Origin: CALCNS01 sp964425745 | GTDB lineage: Bacteria > Bacillota > JAAYKD01 | Reading direction: 5' to 3' | Length of the DNA: 64,000 nucleotides | NCBI GenBank assembly: GCA_964425745.1 | Contig: CAYRNW010000001.1 | Coordinates: 232,868-296,867, forward strand | Shown: one piece after another, positions 1 through 8,212 of the stretch | Layout: every line of letters begins with the position of its first letter | Position numbering within the stretch: position 1 is the stretch's first letter | Position numbers and translations under genes: made by a program | The notes under the pieces: generated by a model | What the model saw: the letters and a program-made list of their open reading frames with translations, nothing else | Database searches by the model: none | Told to the model about the DNA's origin: nothing

Positions 1-95
1 ATCTCGTGCAACACAACCGAGTAACCTCGTTTGGCAATCTGATAAGCTGCCTCTGAGCCTGCCAATCCGCCCCCAACAATGTGAACTCTATTCAT
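1..95 (-). CDS. trmFO: TrmFO, N-terminal fragment (tRNA uracil-54 methyltransferase, folate/FAD dependent)
   Basis: Partial gene running off the left edge; only about 31 residues are visible. They begin MNRVHIVGGGLAGSEAA, a Rossmann FAD-binding glycine motif (GGGLAGSEAA) followed by an AKRG-type segment. This is typical of TrmFO/Gid, which uses methylene-tetrahydrofolate and FADH2 to make ribothymidine at tRNA position 54. MnmG starts in a similar way, but position directly after topA is the usual place of trmFO in Bacillota. The ATG overlaps the topA stop by one base (TAATG), so translation is probably coupled. The family call is good although the rest of the protein cannot be seen. Confidence 0.85.
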   Translation of the reverse strand, partial: MNRVHIVGGGLAGSEAAYQIAKRGYSVVLHE

Positions 96-2206
96 TATGC
101 TTCGCCATCCTCATTCGCATCTTCCAGTGCTTCTTCCAACGTCCCTTCACAATTGGGTTGTATACAGTGATAAAGAATCAAACCCTTTTTGCGCAGGATC
201 TTCTGAGTCATGCCAAGGTTTCCACAAACTGGGCATACCTTTTTGACTGGTTTATCCCAAGAAACGTATTGGCATTCGGGATACCGACTGCAGCCTGTGA
301 AGGATCTTCCCTTTCGACTTCTTCTTTCAATTAATTGTCCGACTTTACATAAAGGGCAAGGGATATCTAAGGAAACCACAATGTTTTTGGTGTTTTTACA
401 TTCGGGATAGCCTGGGCACGCCAAGAAAGAGCCAAACCGTCCTCTTTTAATCACCATGTTGCGTCCACATAGCTCACAAATCTCATCGGTCACTTCATCT
501 TCTATTTCCTGAACAGGAATATTCTTCTCTGCCTCTTCCAATTGCGCCGAAAAAGGATGATAAAAGTCATCAATAGCCTCCGTCCAGGGTAGATCGCCTT
601 CTTCAACTTGATCAAGCTTGCTTTCTAAAGATGCTGTGAAGTCGGTATCAATGACAGAAGCGAAATATTCTCTCAACATCTCGGTAACTGCAGAACCTAA
701 TTCCGTGGGGAAAAAGCGTTTCTCTTTGCGCTCAACGTATCCTCTTTTTATAATGGTCTCAATCGTTGGAGCATACGTAGAAGGTCTACCGATCCCCAGT
801 TCCTCCATGGTTTTGATCAGTAACGCCTCGTTGTATCGTGCGGGTGCTTGAGTAAAATGCTGTTCAGGAACCCATTCTCCAGCAGGGATTTTTTGGCCAA
901 TCTCTAATTGGGGAAGGAATCCCAAATTATCTTCAACCTCATCTTCTTCATTTTTCATGATGATCAGAAAGCCGGCAAACGATAAAACCGAGCCATTTAA
1001 TCGAAAAATTGCATCTGAATTCTTCAGGTCGGCAATGACATAATCATATTGCGCCGCAGCGGCTTGGCTGGAAACAAATCTTTCCCAAATAAGGCGATAT
1101 AATTTCAATTGATCTCGACTGAGAAAAGTGCTCATTTGTTCTGGTTTACGATACACATCGGTTGGTCGTATCGCTTCATGTGCTTCCTGTGCACCTTTTT
1201 TACTTGAATAGACACGTTTGTTCGCTATTGAATACTCGGTTCCGTACGTGTTAGATATAAACCCCTGAGCACTCTCAAATGCGGAGTCTGAAATTGCCGT
1301 GGAATCGGTACGAATATAAGTAACTAGACCTATCGGGCCTTCTGGACCAAGTTCGATACCCTCATAAAGCTGTTGAGCTAACATCATCGTCTTGCGAGCT
1401 GTAAAGCCCAGTTTTCGTGATGCTTCCTGTTGTAAGGTGCTGGTAGTAAAAGGTGCGGAGGGTTGTCGTTGTCGTACCCCCTTTTTATAGGAAACGACCT
1501 CACATAGAGGTTCTAACGTTTCAATTAAATGTTGTACATCATCTTGACAGGTAAGTTTTGGCTTTTCACCCTGCACTTCGACTAATTTTGCACGAATTCC
1601 ATGAACTTCCCGGTTACAATGAACTTCAAGAGACCAATATTCTTCCGGAATAAATGCGGTGATTTCCTGCTCTCGATCCATGATAATGGCAACAGCAACC
1701 GATTGTACACGACCGGCACTAAGACCGTAACGGAGTTTTCTCCACAACAAAGGACTTAATTGATATCCAACGATTCGATCTAAAACCCGCCTGGCTTGTT
1801 GAGCATCAACGTAGCATAAATCGATTGGGCGTGGATGCTGTAACGCTTCTTTAACCGCCTTTTCAGTAATTTCATGAAACTCGATTCGGCAATCTTGATT
1901 CGGATCAATTCCTAATACACCAGCCAAATGCCAGGAAATCGCTTCTCCTTCGCGATCTGGGTCTGTAGCTAAGAAAACTCTTTTGGCCTTCTTAGCAGCT
2001 GCCTTCAGCTCTTTAAGAAGTTCGCCTTTTCCACGAATCGTAATATATTTAGGTTGATAATTATTTTCTACATCGATTCCAAATTGGCTCTTAGGTAAGT
2101 CACGTACATGCCCCATGGTTGCTTTCACTTGATATCGATTAGAGAGAAAGCGTCCGATTGTTTTTGCTTTTGCCGGTGATTCAACAATGATCAGAGTATC
2201 TGCCAT
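95..2206 (-). CDS. topA: DNA topoisomerase I (type IA)
   Basis: 703 residues, full length for bacterial TopA. It relaxes negative supercoils by single-strand passage. The TOPRIM domain is at the N-terminus (IVESPAKAKTI, then TDPDREGEAISWH near residues 81-93). The active-site tyrosine lies in the YIRTDS motif at about Tyr297. The C-terminus carries three Cys4-type zinc ribbons: CELCG with CPGYPEC, CPLC with CSRYPEC, and CPVCG with a final CIQPNCEG. The start MADTLIIVES matches the family. It follows dprA by about 48 bases and overlaps trmFO by one base, so dprA, topA and trmFO are probably one operon. Confidence 0.97.
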   Translation of the reverse strand: MADTLIIVESPAKAKTIGRFLSNRYQVKATMGHVRDLPKSQFGIDVENNYQPKYITIRGKGELLKELKAAAKKAKRVFLATDPDREGEAISWHLAGVLGIDPNQDCRIEFHEITEKAVKEALQHPRPIDLCYVDAQQARRVLDRIVGYQLSPLLWRKLRYGLSAGRVQSVAVAIIMDREQEITAFIPEEYWSLEVHCNREVHGIRAKLVEVQGEKPKLTCQDDVQHLIETLEPLCEVVSYKKGVRQRQPSAPFTTSTLQQEASRKLGFTARKTMMLAQQLYEGIELGPEGPIGLVTYIRTDSTAISDSAFESAQGFISNTYGTEYSIANKRVYSSKKGAQEAHEAIRPTDVYRKPEQMSTFLSRDQLKLYRLIWERFVSSQAAAAQYDYVIADLKNSDAIFRLNGSVLSFAGFLIIMKNEEDEVEDNLGFLPQLEIGQKIPAGEWVPEQHFTQAPARYNEALLIKTMEELGIGRPSTYAPTIETIIKRGYVERKEKRFFPTELGSAVTEMLREYFASVIDTDFTASLESKLDQVEEGDLPWTEAIDDFYHPFSAQLEEAEKNIPVQEIEDEVTDEICELCGRNMVIKRGRFGSFLACPGYPECKNTKNIVVSLDIPCPLCKVGQLIERRSRKGRSFTGCSRYPECQYVSWDKPVKKVCPVCGNLGMTQKILRKKGLILYHCIQPNCEGTLEEALEDANEDGEA

Positions 2207-2254
2207 ATAGTATCATCTCACTTCATTCCGATATCTCTGCGATTTCTGATATAA

Positions 2255-3355
2255 TCACAGAGTTTCCTTATTATAATAACCGCCTGGATGTCCTTTGGCA
2301 AGTCCCAATAATTCCAGCTGCGTTAATTCTGCCAATAAACTGCCTATTGGCATTGATAATTCGGCAGCAAGTTCATCTAAATGTCTAAATTCAACCTCTA
2401 ATACAGCAAGAATCTTCTGCTGCATAATTGTTAATTGGATTTCATCCTTGGGTTCACTTCTGACATCTTTTTTTCGAATCGGTAAATATTGAAACTCGTC
2501 AAGTATGTCTTCGATCGAGCTGACTAATTTTGCTCCTTGACGGATAAGATCATGGCAGCCTTTGCTATTTTCGGAAAAAATATTACCCGGAACTGCAAAG
2601 ACTTCACGGCCTTGCTCCAATGCAAAATTAGCTGTAATCAGAGATCCACTGGTTTCTTTGGCTTCAACAACAAGAGTTGCGACCGACATTCCGGAAATGA
2701 TTCGGTTCCGGGAGGGGAAAAAACCAGCTTGTGGCGGAACTGCATAGAAATATTCGCTGAAAATTGCACCATTCTCCTGAATCTCTGAAGCGAGTTTTTC
2801 GTTTTCTTTGGGATAAACAAAATCATGACCGGAACCCAGCACCGCATAAGTATTCCCTTTTTTTAAAGCACCTCGGTGAGCACAAGCATCAATTCCTTTT
2901 GCTAGACCACTAACAACGATGAAACCACAGTCTGACAGCCCTTCTGCTAAACAACTGGTAACACTCTTTCCATAGTGGGTAGCAGCTCGCGAGCCAACAA
3001 CAGCTACACAAGGCTTACTACTTTGGTAGTATCCTTTCACAAAAAGGCAAAGAGGAGATTGTTCGATTTCCTTCAAAAGGTGAGGATAATCCTCATCTTC
3101 CTCAACTAGGACTGAAATATGACGTTTTTGAAACTCTTGTTCTAAGATCTCCGGAAGATTTTCTTGATACCCTTTTTCTATTTCCAACCAAGTTTTTTCT
3201 GAAAGTGAGAGCACTTCTCTCCACACTTTCGGTCCGGCTTGCCAAGTTTGCTGAGGAGTCTCAAAATAAGATAGCAGTTTATTGATTCTCGTTTTCCCGA
3301 AACCGGGTAACGATTGCAACGAGGCGAGAAGATATTTTGTTTCTATCGTCATCAT
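2255..3355 (-). CDS. dprA: DNA-processing protein DprA/Smf
   Basis: 366 residues. DprA loads RecA on incoming single-stranded DNA during transformation. A helix-hairpin-helix-like N-terminus (SLPGFGKTRINKLL) precedes the Rossmann-like core: VGSRAAT at about 120, SGLAKGID at about 149, PSRNRIISG at about 214, and ETSGSLIT at about 234. A winged-helix tail (residues about 300-366) fits the DprA C-terminal domain. Two adjacent ATG codons open the gene (3355 and 3352) and either could be used. With comM close upstream, this is a conserved DNA-uptake/processing neighbourhood. No other com genes are in the window, so competence itself is not shown. Confidence 0.95.
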   Translation of the reverse strand: MMTIETKYLLASLQSLPGFGKTRINKLLSYFETPQQTWQAGPKVWREVLSLSEKTWLEIEKGYQENLPEILEQEFQKRHISVLVEEDEDYPHLLKEIEQSPLCLFVKGYYQSSKPCVAVVGSRAATHYGKSVTSCLAEGLSDCGFIVVSGLAKGIDACAHRGALKKGNTYAVLGSGHDFVYPKENEKLASEIQENGAIFSEYFYAVPPQAGFFPSRNRIISGMSVATLVVEAKETSGSLITANFALEQGREVFAVPGNIFSENSKGCHDLIRQGAKLVSSIEDILDEFQYLPIRKKDVRSEPKDEIQLTIMQQKILAVLEVEFRHLDELAAELSMPIGSLLAELTQLELLGLAKGHPGGYYNKETL

Positions 3356-3367
3356 TACAAATGACCT

Positions 3368-4069
3368 TCAATCCAGCAAAGGATCCAGCAATAACGGTGC
3401 AAATTCAAGATAATCTGCCGAAACTAGCTGGTACTGAACTCCATTTTGCTTAAAATCGTATTTGTTTTTTAGTCCTTGTCCATGCAGATGTCCAAAGATA
3501 CACAAGCGAACACCATACTCCTCTAACAAATCTGTAAATAACGATTCCTCGTTTTTTTCGTTCATCGGTGGAAAATGAAGCATTGAAATGAGCTCTTTGT
3601 CGCACTCTTTCGCTTTCTCTAAAACCATCTCAAGTCTTTGCGCTTCTAAGCGATAATATTTTTCATCTTGGGAGGTAACATAGGACGACGCACCGGGACA
3701 CAGCCAACCTTTGGTTGAAACCAGTATACGGTTTTCTAGTTCAATAACCCGACGATCTATTGGTATAATATCTTTCGGTAAAAAATCGACCATCTTTTGA
3801 TGAGAATGCCAATAATAGTCATGATTTCCCCGCCCAATAATTTTCTTACCTGGCAAAGAATGTAGGAATTCAAAATCATCAATCGCTTCAGATAAGCGCA
3901 TCGCCCACGAAAGGTCCCCCGGAATCAAGATTGTATCTTCCGGGAGAATCATAGTTCGCCAAGATTTCTCAATTTTTTCGTGATGGTTTTTCCACGACTC
4001 CCCAAACACATCCATGGGTTTCTTTGATTGGAAAGAAAGATGCAAATCCGAAATCGCATATAAGGCCAT
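3368..4069 (-). CDS. Calcineurin-like metallophosphoesterase
   Basis: 233 residues. The metal-binding motifs of the calcineurin-like phosphoesterase fold are in order: SDLHL near residue 7, PGDLSWAM near 50, GRGNHDYYW near 77, LHFPP near 163, and GHLHG near 195. Substrate is unknown; the protein resembles stand-alone predicted phosphohydrolases often found in this dprA/comM neighbourhood. The start is supported by AAGGAG eight bases before the ATG. That site lies just after the comM stop, so the gene is in the comM-dprA-topA transcript. Confidence 0.85.
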   Translation of the reverse strand: MALYAISDLHLSFQSKKPMDVFGESWKNHHEKIEKSWRTMILPEDTILIPGDLSWAMRLSEAIDDFEFLHSLPGKKIIGRGNHDYYWHSHQKMVDFLPKDIIPIDRRVIELENRILVSTKGWLCPGASSYVTSQDEKYYRLEAQRLEMVLEKAKECDKELISMLHFPPMNEKNEESLFTDLLEEYGVRLCIFGHLHGQGLKNKYDFKQNGVQYQLVSADYLEFAPLLLDPLLD

Positions 4070-4080
4070 ACTGATTCTCC

Positions 4081-5607
4081 TTATGTAAAGTATTTTTGAT
4101 CCAAGCCACGGTAGCCAATGGCTTCTGCCAAATGAGCCGGCAGAATCTCGTCTGCTTCTGCTAAGTCTGCAATGGTTCTGGAAACTTTTAAGATTCGATC
4201 ATAGGCACGTGCGCTCCATTTTTGCTTACGAAAAGCTAAATTCAGTAAAGCTTGGCTCTCCGGCGACAATGTGCAAAATAGCTTGATTTGTTTGGATTGC
4301 ATTGCAGCATTGTTGAGTAAAGCATACGTTTTGAAGCGAACTCGTTGCCGCTCTCTTGCGTTTTCCACACGCGTACGAATCAAATACGAAGATTCCGATC
4401 TACCGGGTTCTACCATCTCTCGGTAACTTAATCTAGGCACATCCACATGCAGGTCAATACGATCTAACAAGGGACCCGAAATGCGATTTCGGTATTTTTG
4501 GATGGATAATGCAGAACAGGTACAGGGTCGTTGTAGATCTCCATAATATCCGCAAGGACAAGGATTCATGGCTGCCAATAACATGAATCGCGACGGAAAG
4601 GAAAAAGAGCCGATTGCACGAGCTATCGTAAGTTGACCGTCTTCCATAGGCTGACGCATTAACTCTAAAACTTCTTTTCGAAATTCCGGTAGTTCGTCCA
4701 AGAATAGCACTCCATTGTGTGCAAGACTGATTTCGCCGGGTTGTGGGTTTCTACCTCCCCCCACTAATCCTGCATTACTAATCGAGTGATGTGGGGAGCG
4801 AAAAGGTCGTTGCTTGATCAGCTGTTCAAAGCTTTGTAATTGACCGCTAATGCTATAAATTTGTGTGACTTCTAAGGACTCTTGCATATTCATATGAGGT
4901 AAAATAGTGGGCATGCACTTCGCCAACATCGTTTTTCCACTGCCTGGTGAACCTACCAGTAACAAATTGTGTCCTCCCGCAGCCGCAATCTCCATTGCTC
5001 TTTTCGCACTTTGTTGTCCTTTTACTTCTGAATAATCATGATTGACCTCAAGAGGTTTGATACATTGATGTGTTGATATTGGTGCAGCATTTTCTTCCCC
5101 CGATAAGTAGCCTGCCAAATCTCCAAGAGAGTGAAAACTAAACACAGACATATCTTCGACCAATGCTGCTTCAGGCCCATTTCCCACCGGAACAATGGCT
5201 TTTTTTATTCCTAATTTACGGGCGCTAATGACCATGGGTAGCACTCCTTGAACTTCACGAATGCGCCCATCTAATCCGATTTCGCCAATAAAAATGGTAT
5301 CTTCAAAAAACGGGTTGGAAAAAGCCCCTTGACCGGCCATAATCGCAACCGCTAGGGGTAAATCTAAGCCCGGTCCTTCCTTTTTAAGATTTGCCGGAGC
5401 TAGGTTTGCTACAATATGGTGTCTAGGAAAACTTAAGCCCGAATTCTCAAAAGATAATCTCATGCGGTCTTTCGCTTCTCTGAGAGAAGTGTCCGGTAAG
5501 CCAACAATATCGAATCGAGGCAATCCCCGACTTAAGACATCTACTTCAATTTCGATTAGAATTCCTTCCAACCCTCGTAAACAAATACCAAACGTTTTTG
5601 CAAGCAC
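4081..5607 (-). CDS. comM: ComM/YifB family Mg-chelatase-like AAA+ ATPase
   Basis: 508 residues, typical for YifB/ComM, a hexameric helicase known to drive branch migration during natural transformation in some bacteria. The N-terminal Lon-like domain (residues about 1-170) is followed by an AAA+ module with Walker A GSPGSGKT at 219-226 and Walker B FLDELPEF, then a cysteine-containing segment (NPCPCGYYGD with CTCS) typical of the family. The start is GTG, chosen because AAGGAGG sits seven bases before it. It is the first gene of the leftward comM-phosphoesterase-dprA-topA-trmFO group. Confidence 0.93.
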   Translation of the reverse strand: MLAKTFGICLRGLEGILIEIEVDVLSRGLPRFDIVGLPDTSLREAKDRMRLSFENSGLSFPRHHIVANLAPANLKKEGPGLDLPLAVAIMAGQGAFSNPFFEDTIFIGEIGLDGRIREVQGVLPMVISARKLGIKKAIVPVGNGPEAALVEDMSVFSFHSLGDLAGYLSGEENAAPISTHQCIKPLEVNHDYSEVKGQQSAKRAMEIAAAGGHNLLLVGSPGSGKTMLAKCMPTILPHMNMQESLEVTQIYSISGQLQSFEQLIKQRPFRSPHHSISNAGLVGGGRNPQPGEISLAHNGVLFLDELPEFRKEVLELMRQPMEDGQLTIARAIGSFSFPSRFMLLAAMNPCPCGYYGDLQRPCTCSALSIQKYRNRISGPLLDRIDLHVDVPRLSYREMVEPGRSESSYLIRTRVENARERQRVRFKTYALLNNAAMQSKQIKLFCTLSPESQALLNLAFRKQKWSARAYDRILKVSRTIADLAEADEILPAHLAEAIGYRGLDQKYFT

Positions 5608-5716
5608 TGTTGAACCTCCTTTTCCACTCTAAACGAGAATTCGACAGCATTTTATAAATATCCTTTTTATTTTATTTTTTAATTAATAATGAATTAAGTT
5701 TAAGCTGTAGTACGGA

Positions 5717-5752
5717 AAACACGCACCGTTCCATTGAGCTTGGTGCGTGTTT
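5717..5752. other. Unassigned hairpin between comM and the tRNA operon
   Basis: An 11-bp perfect inverted repeat (AAACACGCACC / GGTGCGTGTTT) with a 14-base loop. It lies between the tRNA terminator and the comM start. On the minus strand the stem is followed by mixed sequence rather than a long T run, so it is a poor intrinsic terminator. It could be a leader structure upstream of comM. Confidence 0.5.
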
Positions 5753-5761
5753 AATCGATAT

Positions 5762-5798
5762 AAAAAAGTAAACCTGCTTTCTTTAGGAAAGCAGGTTT
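5762..5798 (-). terminator. Intrinsic terminator of the tRNA operon
   Basis: A 12-bp perfect stem (arms 5770-5781 and 5787-5798) with a 5-base loop, followed on the minus strand by a run of six T. It begins immediately at the CCA end of tRNA-Arg(ACG), so it ends the four-tRNA transcript. Confidence 0.9.
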
Positions 5799-5874
5799 GG
5801 CGCGCCCGGCAGGATTCGAACCTGCGACCACCAAGTTCGTAGCCTGTTACTCTATCCAGCTGAGCTACGGGCGC
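5798..5874 (-). tRNA. tRNA-Arg (anticodon ACG)
   Basis: 77 bases including an encoded CCA. The acceptor stem GCGCCCG/CGGGCGC, a D arm with GCTC/GAGT, the anticodon loop CTACGAA (ACG, read as ICG) and a perfect T arm GCAGG-TTCGAAT-CCTGC are all present. The anticodon stem is weak: positions 27 and 43 would be A and G, and 30-40 is G-U. Last gene of the tRNA operon. Confidence 0.93.
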
Positions 5875-5882
5875 ATAATAAA

Positions 5883-5960
5883 TGGGGTGGATGACGGGAT
5901 TCGAACCCACGACCCCTAGAGCCACAATCTAGTGCTCTAACCAACTGAGCTACACCCACC
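5883..5960 (-). tRNA. tRNA-His (anticodon GTG)
   Basis: 78 bases including encoded CCA and the extra 5' G (position -1) that pairs with C73, the identity element of tRNA-His. The anticodon stem CTAGA/TCTAG encloses TTGTGGC with anticodon GTG. The acceptor stem GTGGGTG pairs with CATCCAC. Confidence 0.95.
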
Positions 5961-5967
5961 ATTAATC

Positions 5968-6043
5968 TGGCGCGCCTGGTAGGAATCGAACCTACGGCAC
6001 ACGGATTAGAAGTCCGTTGCTCTATCCCCTGAGCTACAGGCGC
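5968..6043 (-). tRNA. tRNA-Arg (anticodon TCT)
   Basis: 76 bases including encoded CCA. The acceptor stem GCGCCTG pairs with CAGGCGC. The anticodon stem ACGGA/TCCGT encloses CTTCTAA, anticodon TCT, reading AGA/AGG. The T arm GTAGG-TTCGATT-CCTAC is perfect. It is separated by seven bases from tRNA-His. Confidence 0.95.
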
Positions 6044-6069
6044 TCATTCCGTGTCCAACGCATCGACTT

Positions 6070-6146
6070 TGGTCGGGACGGAGGGATTCGAACCCCCGGC
6101 CTTCTGGTCCCAAGCCAGACGCGCTACCAAACTGCGCTACGTCCCG
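6070..6146 (-). tRNA. tRNA-Pro (anticodon TGG)
   Basis: 77 bases including encoded CCA. The acceptor stem CGGGACG pairs with CGTCCCG. The anticodon stem TCTGG/CCAGA encloses CTTGGGA, anticodon TGG. It is the promoter-proximal gene of the operon; the TSS predicted from the promoter lies about 60 bases upstream. Confidence 0.95.
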
Positions 6147-6213
6147 AAACGAATTCGTCGGACTCTTTTGCTCCCGAGCCGGGGATTTTGTCCTTGGCTT
6201 CGCGTGCCAACAT

Positions 6214-6242
6214 AATATAACATAGAGATGAAGATTTGTAAA
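6214..6242 (-). promoter_or_regulatory. Sigma-A type promoter of the tRNA operon
   Basis: On the minus strand TTTACA (6242-6237), a 17-base spacer and TATATT (6219-6214). The predicted start of transcription is near 6207, leaving a leader of about 60 bases before tRNA-Pro. Confidence 0.75.
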
Positions 6243-6300
6243 CCCACAACCTGAAATTTTTTTGGGGTTTTTTTAGTGTTTTATGGTTCGTAAAAAAGAA

Positions 6301-6903
6301 TCACTTGGTAAGAAGTTCTTCTAACCTAAAGGAACAATTTCTCATAGCCTTCCCTCGATGACTGATTCTATTTTTCAAATCCATAGGAAGTTCAGCATAG
6401 GTCATTTCGAATTCTGGAACCCAAAAGAGAGGATCATACCCAAAACCCGCTTGACCCTTAGGTTCGGTTAAAATATAACCGTTGCACTCTCCTCTGAAAA
6501 CCTCTGTAGGATGGCCAGGTCGTGCTAGAGCGATTTCTGAAACAAAAAAAGCTTTTCGCTGTTCAAAACAAACCTGTTCAAGTTTGCTCAGAAGGAGTTG
6601 ATTATTTTCAGCATCCGTTGCCAATTCTCCCGCATAACGAGCAGAAAAAATACCCGGTTCCCCCTTCAAATAAGGAACGACCACACCCGAATCATCTGCT
6701 ATTGCCCATTCCCCACTGAAATTCGCTAAAGCCTCCGCTTTAATGCAAGCGTTCTCAGCAAAGCTACTGCCATTTTCTTCAATCTCCTGAGTATAGCCAA
6801 TCTCCTTAGAGGTCTGCAAACTGATCGGTAAATGCTTCACCAAACCTTTGAACTCTGCCACTTTACCTTGGTTGCTGGTTGCCAATATAATTTTTCTCAA
6901 CAT
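6301..6903 (-). CDS. rdgB: XTP/dITP pyrophosphatase (RdgB/HAM1)
   Basis: 200 residues, usual length. It hydrolyses non-canonical purine triphosphates (dITP, XTP) to monophosphates to keep them out of DNA. The family motifs are LATSNQGKV at the N-terminus, ADDSGVVV near residue 68, PGIFSARYAG near 83, GFGYDPLFWVP near 153, and SHRGKAM near 183. The gene begins two bases after the rph stop, and its ribosome binding site lies inside rph, so the two are coupled. rph-rdgB is a common gene pair. Confidence 0.95.
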   Translation of the reverse strand: MLRKIILATSNQGKVAEFKGLVKHLPISLQTSKEIGYTQEIEENGSSFAENACIKAEALANFSGEWAIADDSGVVVPYLKGEPGIFSARYAGELATDAENNQLLLSKLEQVCFEQRKAFFVSEIALARPGHPTEVFRGECNGYILTEPKGQAGFGYDPLFWVPEFEMTYAELPMDLKNRISHRGKAMRNCSFRLEELLTK

Positions 6904-6905
6904 CG

Positions 6906-7646
6906 TTATTTACTCCAAGAGGTATTCGCTTCTTTTAGCGCCGCATTCTGTAATTGAAATAGATTTTTTATTCCGATTTCAGCAGTAGTTAGCATGAGGT
7001 CGAGTTGTTCTCTTTGAAACGTAGCTTCTTCTCCCGTTGCTTGCACTTCCACAAAAGCCCCTTCTCCGGTCATCACCACATTCATGTCTACTTCAGCTGC
7101 TGCATCCTCCTGATAACAAAGATCCAACAGCACTTGATTGCGGACCAACCCCACACTCACCGCAGCCAACTGGTCACGAATCGGACTTTTTGAGATTAAG
7201 CCTTGATTTCTCAAGTGTTGACACGCTAATACTAAAGCAACCCAAGCTGCCGTAATAGAAGCTGTTCTCGTTCCGCCATCGGCTTGTAAAACATCACAAT
7301 CTAAAGTGATGGTTCTTTCACCGAGTTTTTCTAAATCCATTACCGCTCTCAATGATCTACCAATCAGACGCTGGATTTCATGAGTTCGTCCACCGATTCC
7401 ACCGGCTCCTCGGCCTTCTCGTTGGTTTCTGGTTTCTGTTGCCCTTGGGAGCATATTATATTCAGCTGTGACCCAACCCTTACCGGTGCCACGTATGAAA
7501 GGCGGGACACGTTCCTCAACGGTTGCCGTTACATGAACAATTGTTTGTCCACAATGAATCTCCACTGAGCCTTCTGCATAACGATTAAACCCAGTTTTTA
7601 AGAAAACTGGGCGCAGTTCTTGTTCTTTTCGACGATCAATTCTCAT
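6906..7646 (-). CDS. rph: Ribonuclease PH
   Basis: 246 residues. A phosphorolytic 3'-5' exoribonuclease that trims tRNA 3' ends. Motifs seen: the RIDRRKEQELRPV start, CGQT(I)VHVTATVEERVPPF, the phosphate-binding RNQREGR segment near residue 85, and DCDVLQADGGTRTASITAA near 115-135. Length and start agree with the family. The tRNA genes just downstream already encode CCA, so RNase PH here would trim rather than prepare for CCA addition. Its ATG is nine bases from the end of the MarR gene, in the same transcript. Confidence 0.96.
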   Translation of the reverse strand: MRIDRRKEQELRPVFLKTGFNRYAEGSVEIHCGQTIVHVTATVEERVPPFIRGTGKGWVTAEYNMLPRATETRNQREGRGAGGIGGRTHEIQRLIGRSLRAVMDLEKLGERTITLDCDVLQADGGTRTASITAAWVALVLACQHLRNQGLISKSPIRDQLAAVSVGLVRNQVLLDLCYQEDAAAEVDMNVVMTGEGAFVEVQATGEEATFQREQLDLMLTTAEIGIKNLFQLQNAALKEANTSWSK

Positions 7647-7654
7647 AATACAAT

Positions 7655-8107
7655 CTACTCCACATCGGCTTTCATGATCTCATCTAAGCGCTTCAAAGAT
7701 TCTACCAGATGAATTCGATCTTCTTCATTGACTTCAATTAAAATTCCTGCTAAGTATTGCTTTCTTCTGGCAATCACTTCATCGACTAAGATTTCACCTT
7801 TTGGTAAAATTTGTAAACGAACCACCCGGCGGTCGTTGCTGTCCCGAATCCTTTGAACTAATTCATTCCGTTCCATACGATCAATCAAATCTGTAGCTGT
7901 ACTATATGCCAAGTACATTTTTTCCCCTAATTCGCCTATCGTTATATTTCCATTTCGTTGCAAAACCTGTAATGCGGTCAACTGAGGCGGTGTAATGTTA
8001 AAATCCGCCAAGATTTCACGGCCGCGTTTACGGATAACAGCACTCACATGCCGTAGCAACCATTCTAATTCGGCTACGTATTCGGATACGTTCATATTAT
8101 TTTCCAT
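7655..8107 (-). CDS. MarR family winged-helix transcriptional regulator
   Basis: 150 residues. A typical MarR core: an N-terminal helix, then a winged helix with ITPPQLTALQVLQRNGNITIGELGEKMYLAYSTATDLIDRMERNELVQRIRDSNDRR (recognition helix around STATDLIDRM, wing DSNDRR). I start it at the ATG at 8107, because AGGAG lies eight bases before it; a GTG six codons upstream lies before this site. The ligand cannot be told from sequence. It heads the marR-rph-rdgB transcript, and an inverted repeat sits between its -10 and start codon. Confidence 0.9.
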   Translation of the reverse strand: MENNMNVSEYVAELEWLLRHVSAVIRKRGREILADFNITPPQLTALQVLQRNGNITIGELGEKMYLAYSTATDLIDRMERNELVQRIRDSNDRRVVRLQILPKGEILVDEVIARRKQYLAGILIEVNEEDRIHLVESLKRLDEIMKADVE

Positions 8108-8136
8108 AGTACTCACTCCTATCACTTGATAACAAA

Positions 8137-8165
8137 ATTATACATCTTCAATCCCAAACTGTCTA
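8137..8165 (-). promoter_or_regulatory. Sigma-A type promoter upstream of the MarR gene
   Basis: On the minus strand TAGACA (8165-8160), a 17-base spacer and a perfect TATAAT (8142-8137). The start of transcription would be near 8130, next to the inverted repeat TATCA-CT-TGATA at 8120-8131, a possible operator. Confidence 0.75.
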
Positions 8166-8212
8166 CCCTTTTCTTCGAGTTCTGAAAATTTTCACCAAAG
8201 GAATATTTCGCC

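Noticed and set aside
5683..5925. Minus-strand open frame overlapping the tRNA-Arg(ACG) and tRNA-His genes
   Set aside because: It reads through two clear tRNA genes and a terminator; no coding features.
6017..6220. Plus-strand open frame over tRNA-Arg and tRNA-Pro
   Set aside because: Antisense of tRNA genes; its apparent protein matches the known artefact of translated tRNA.
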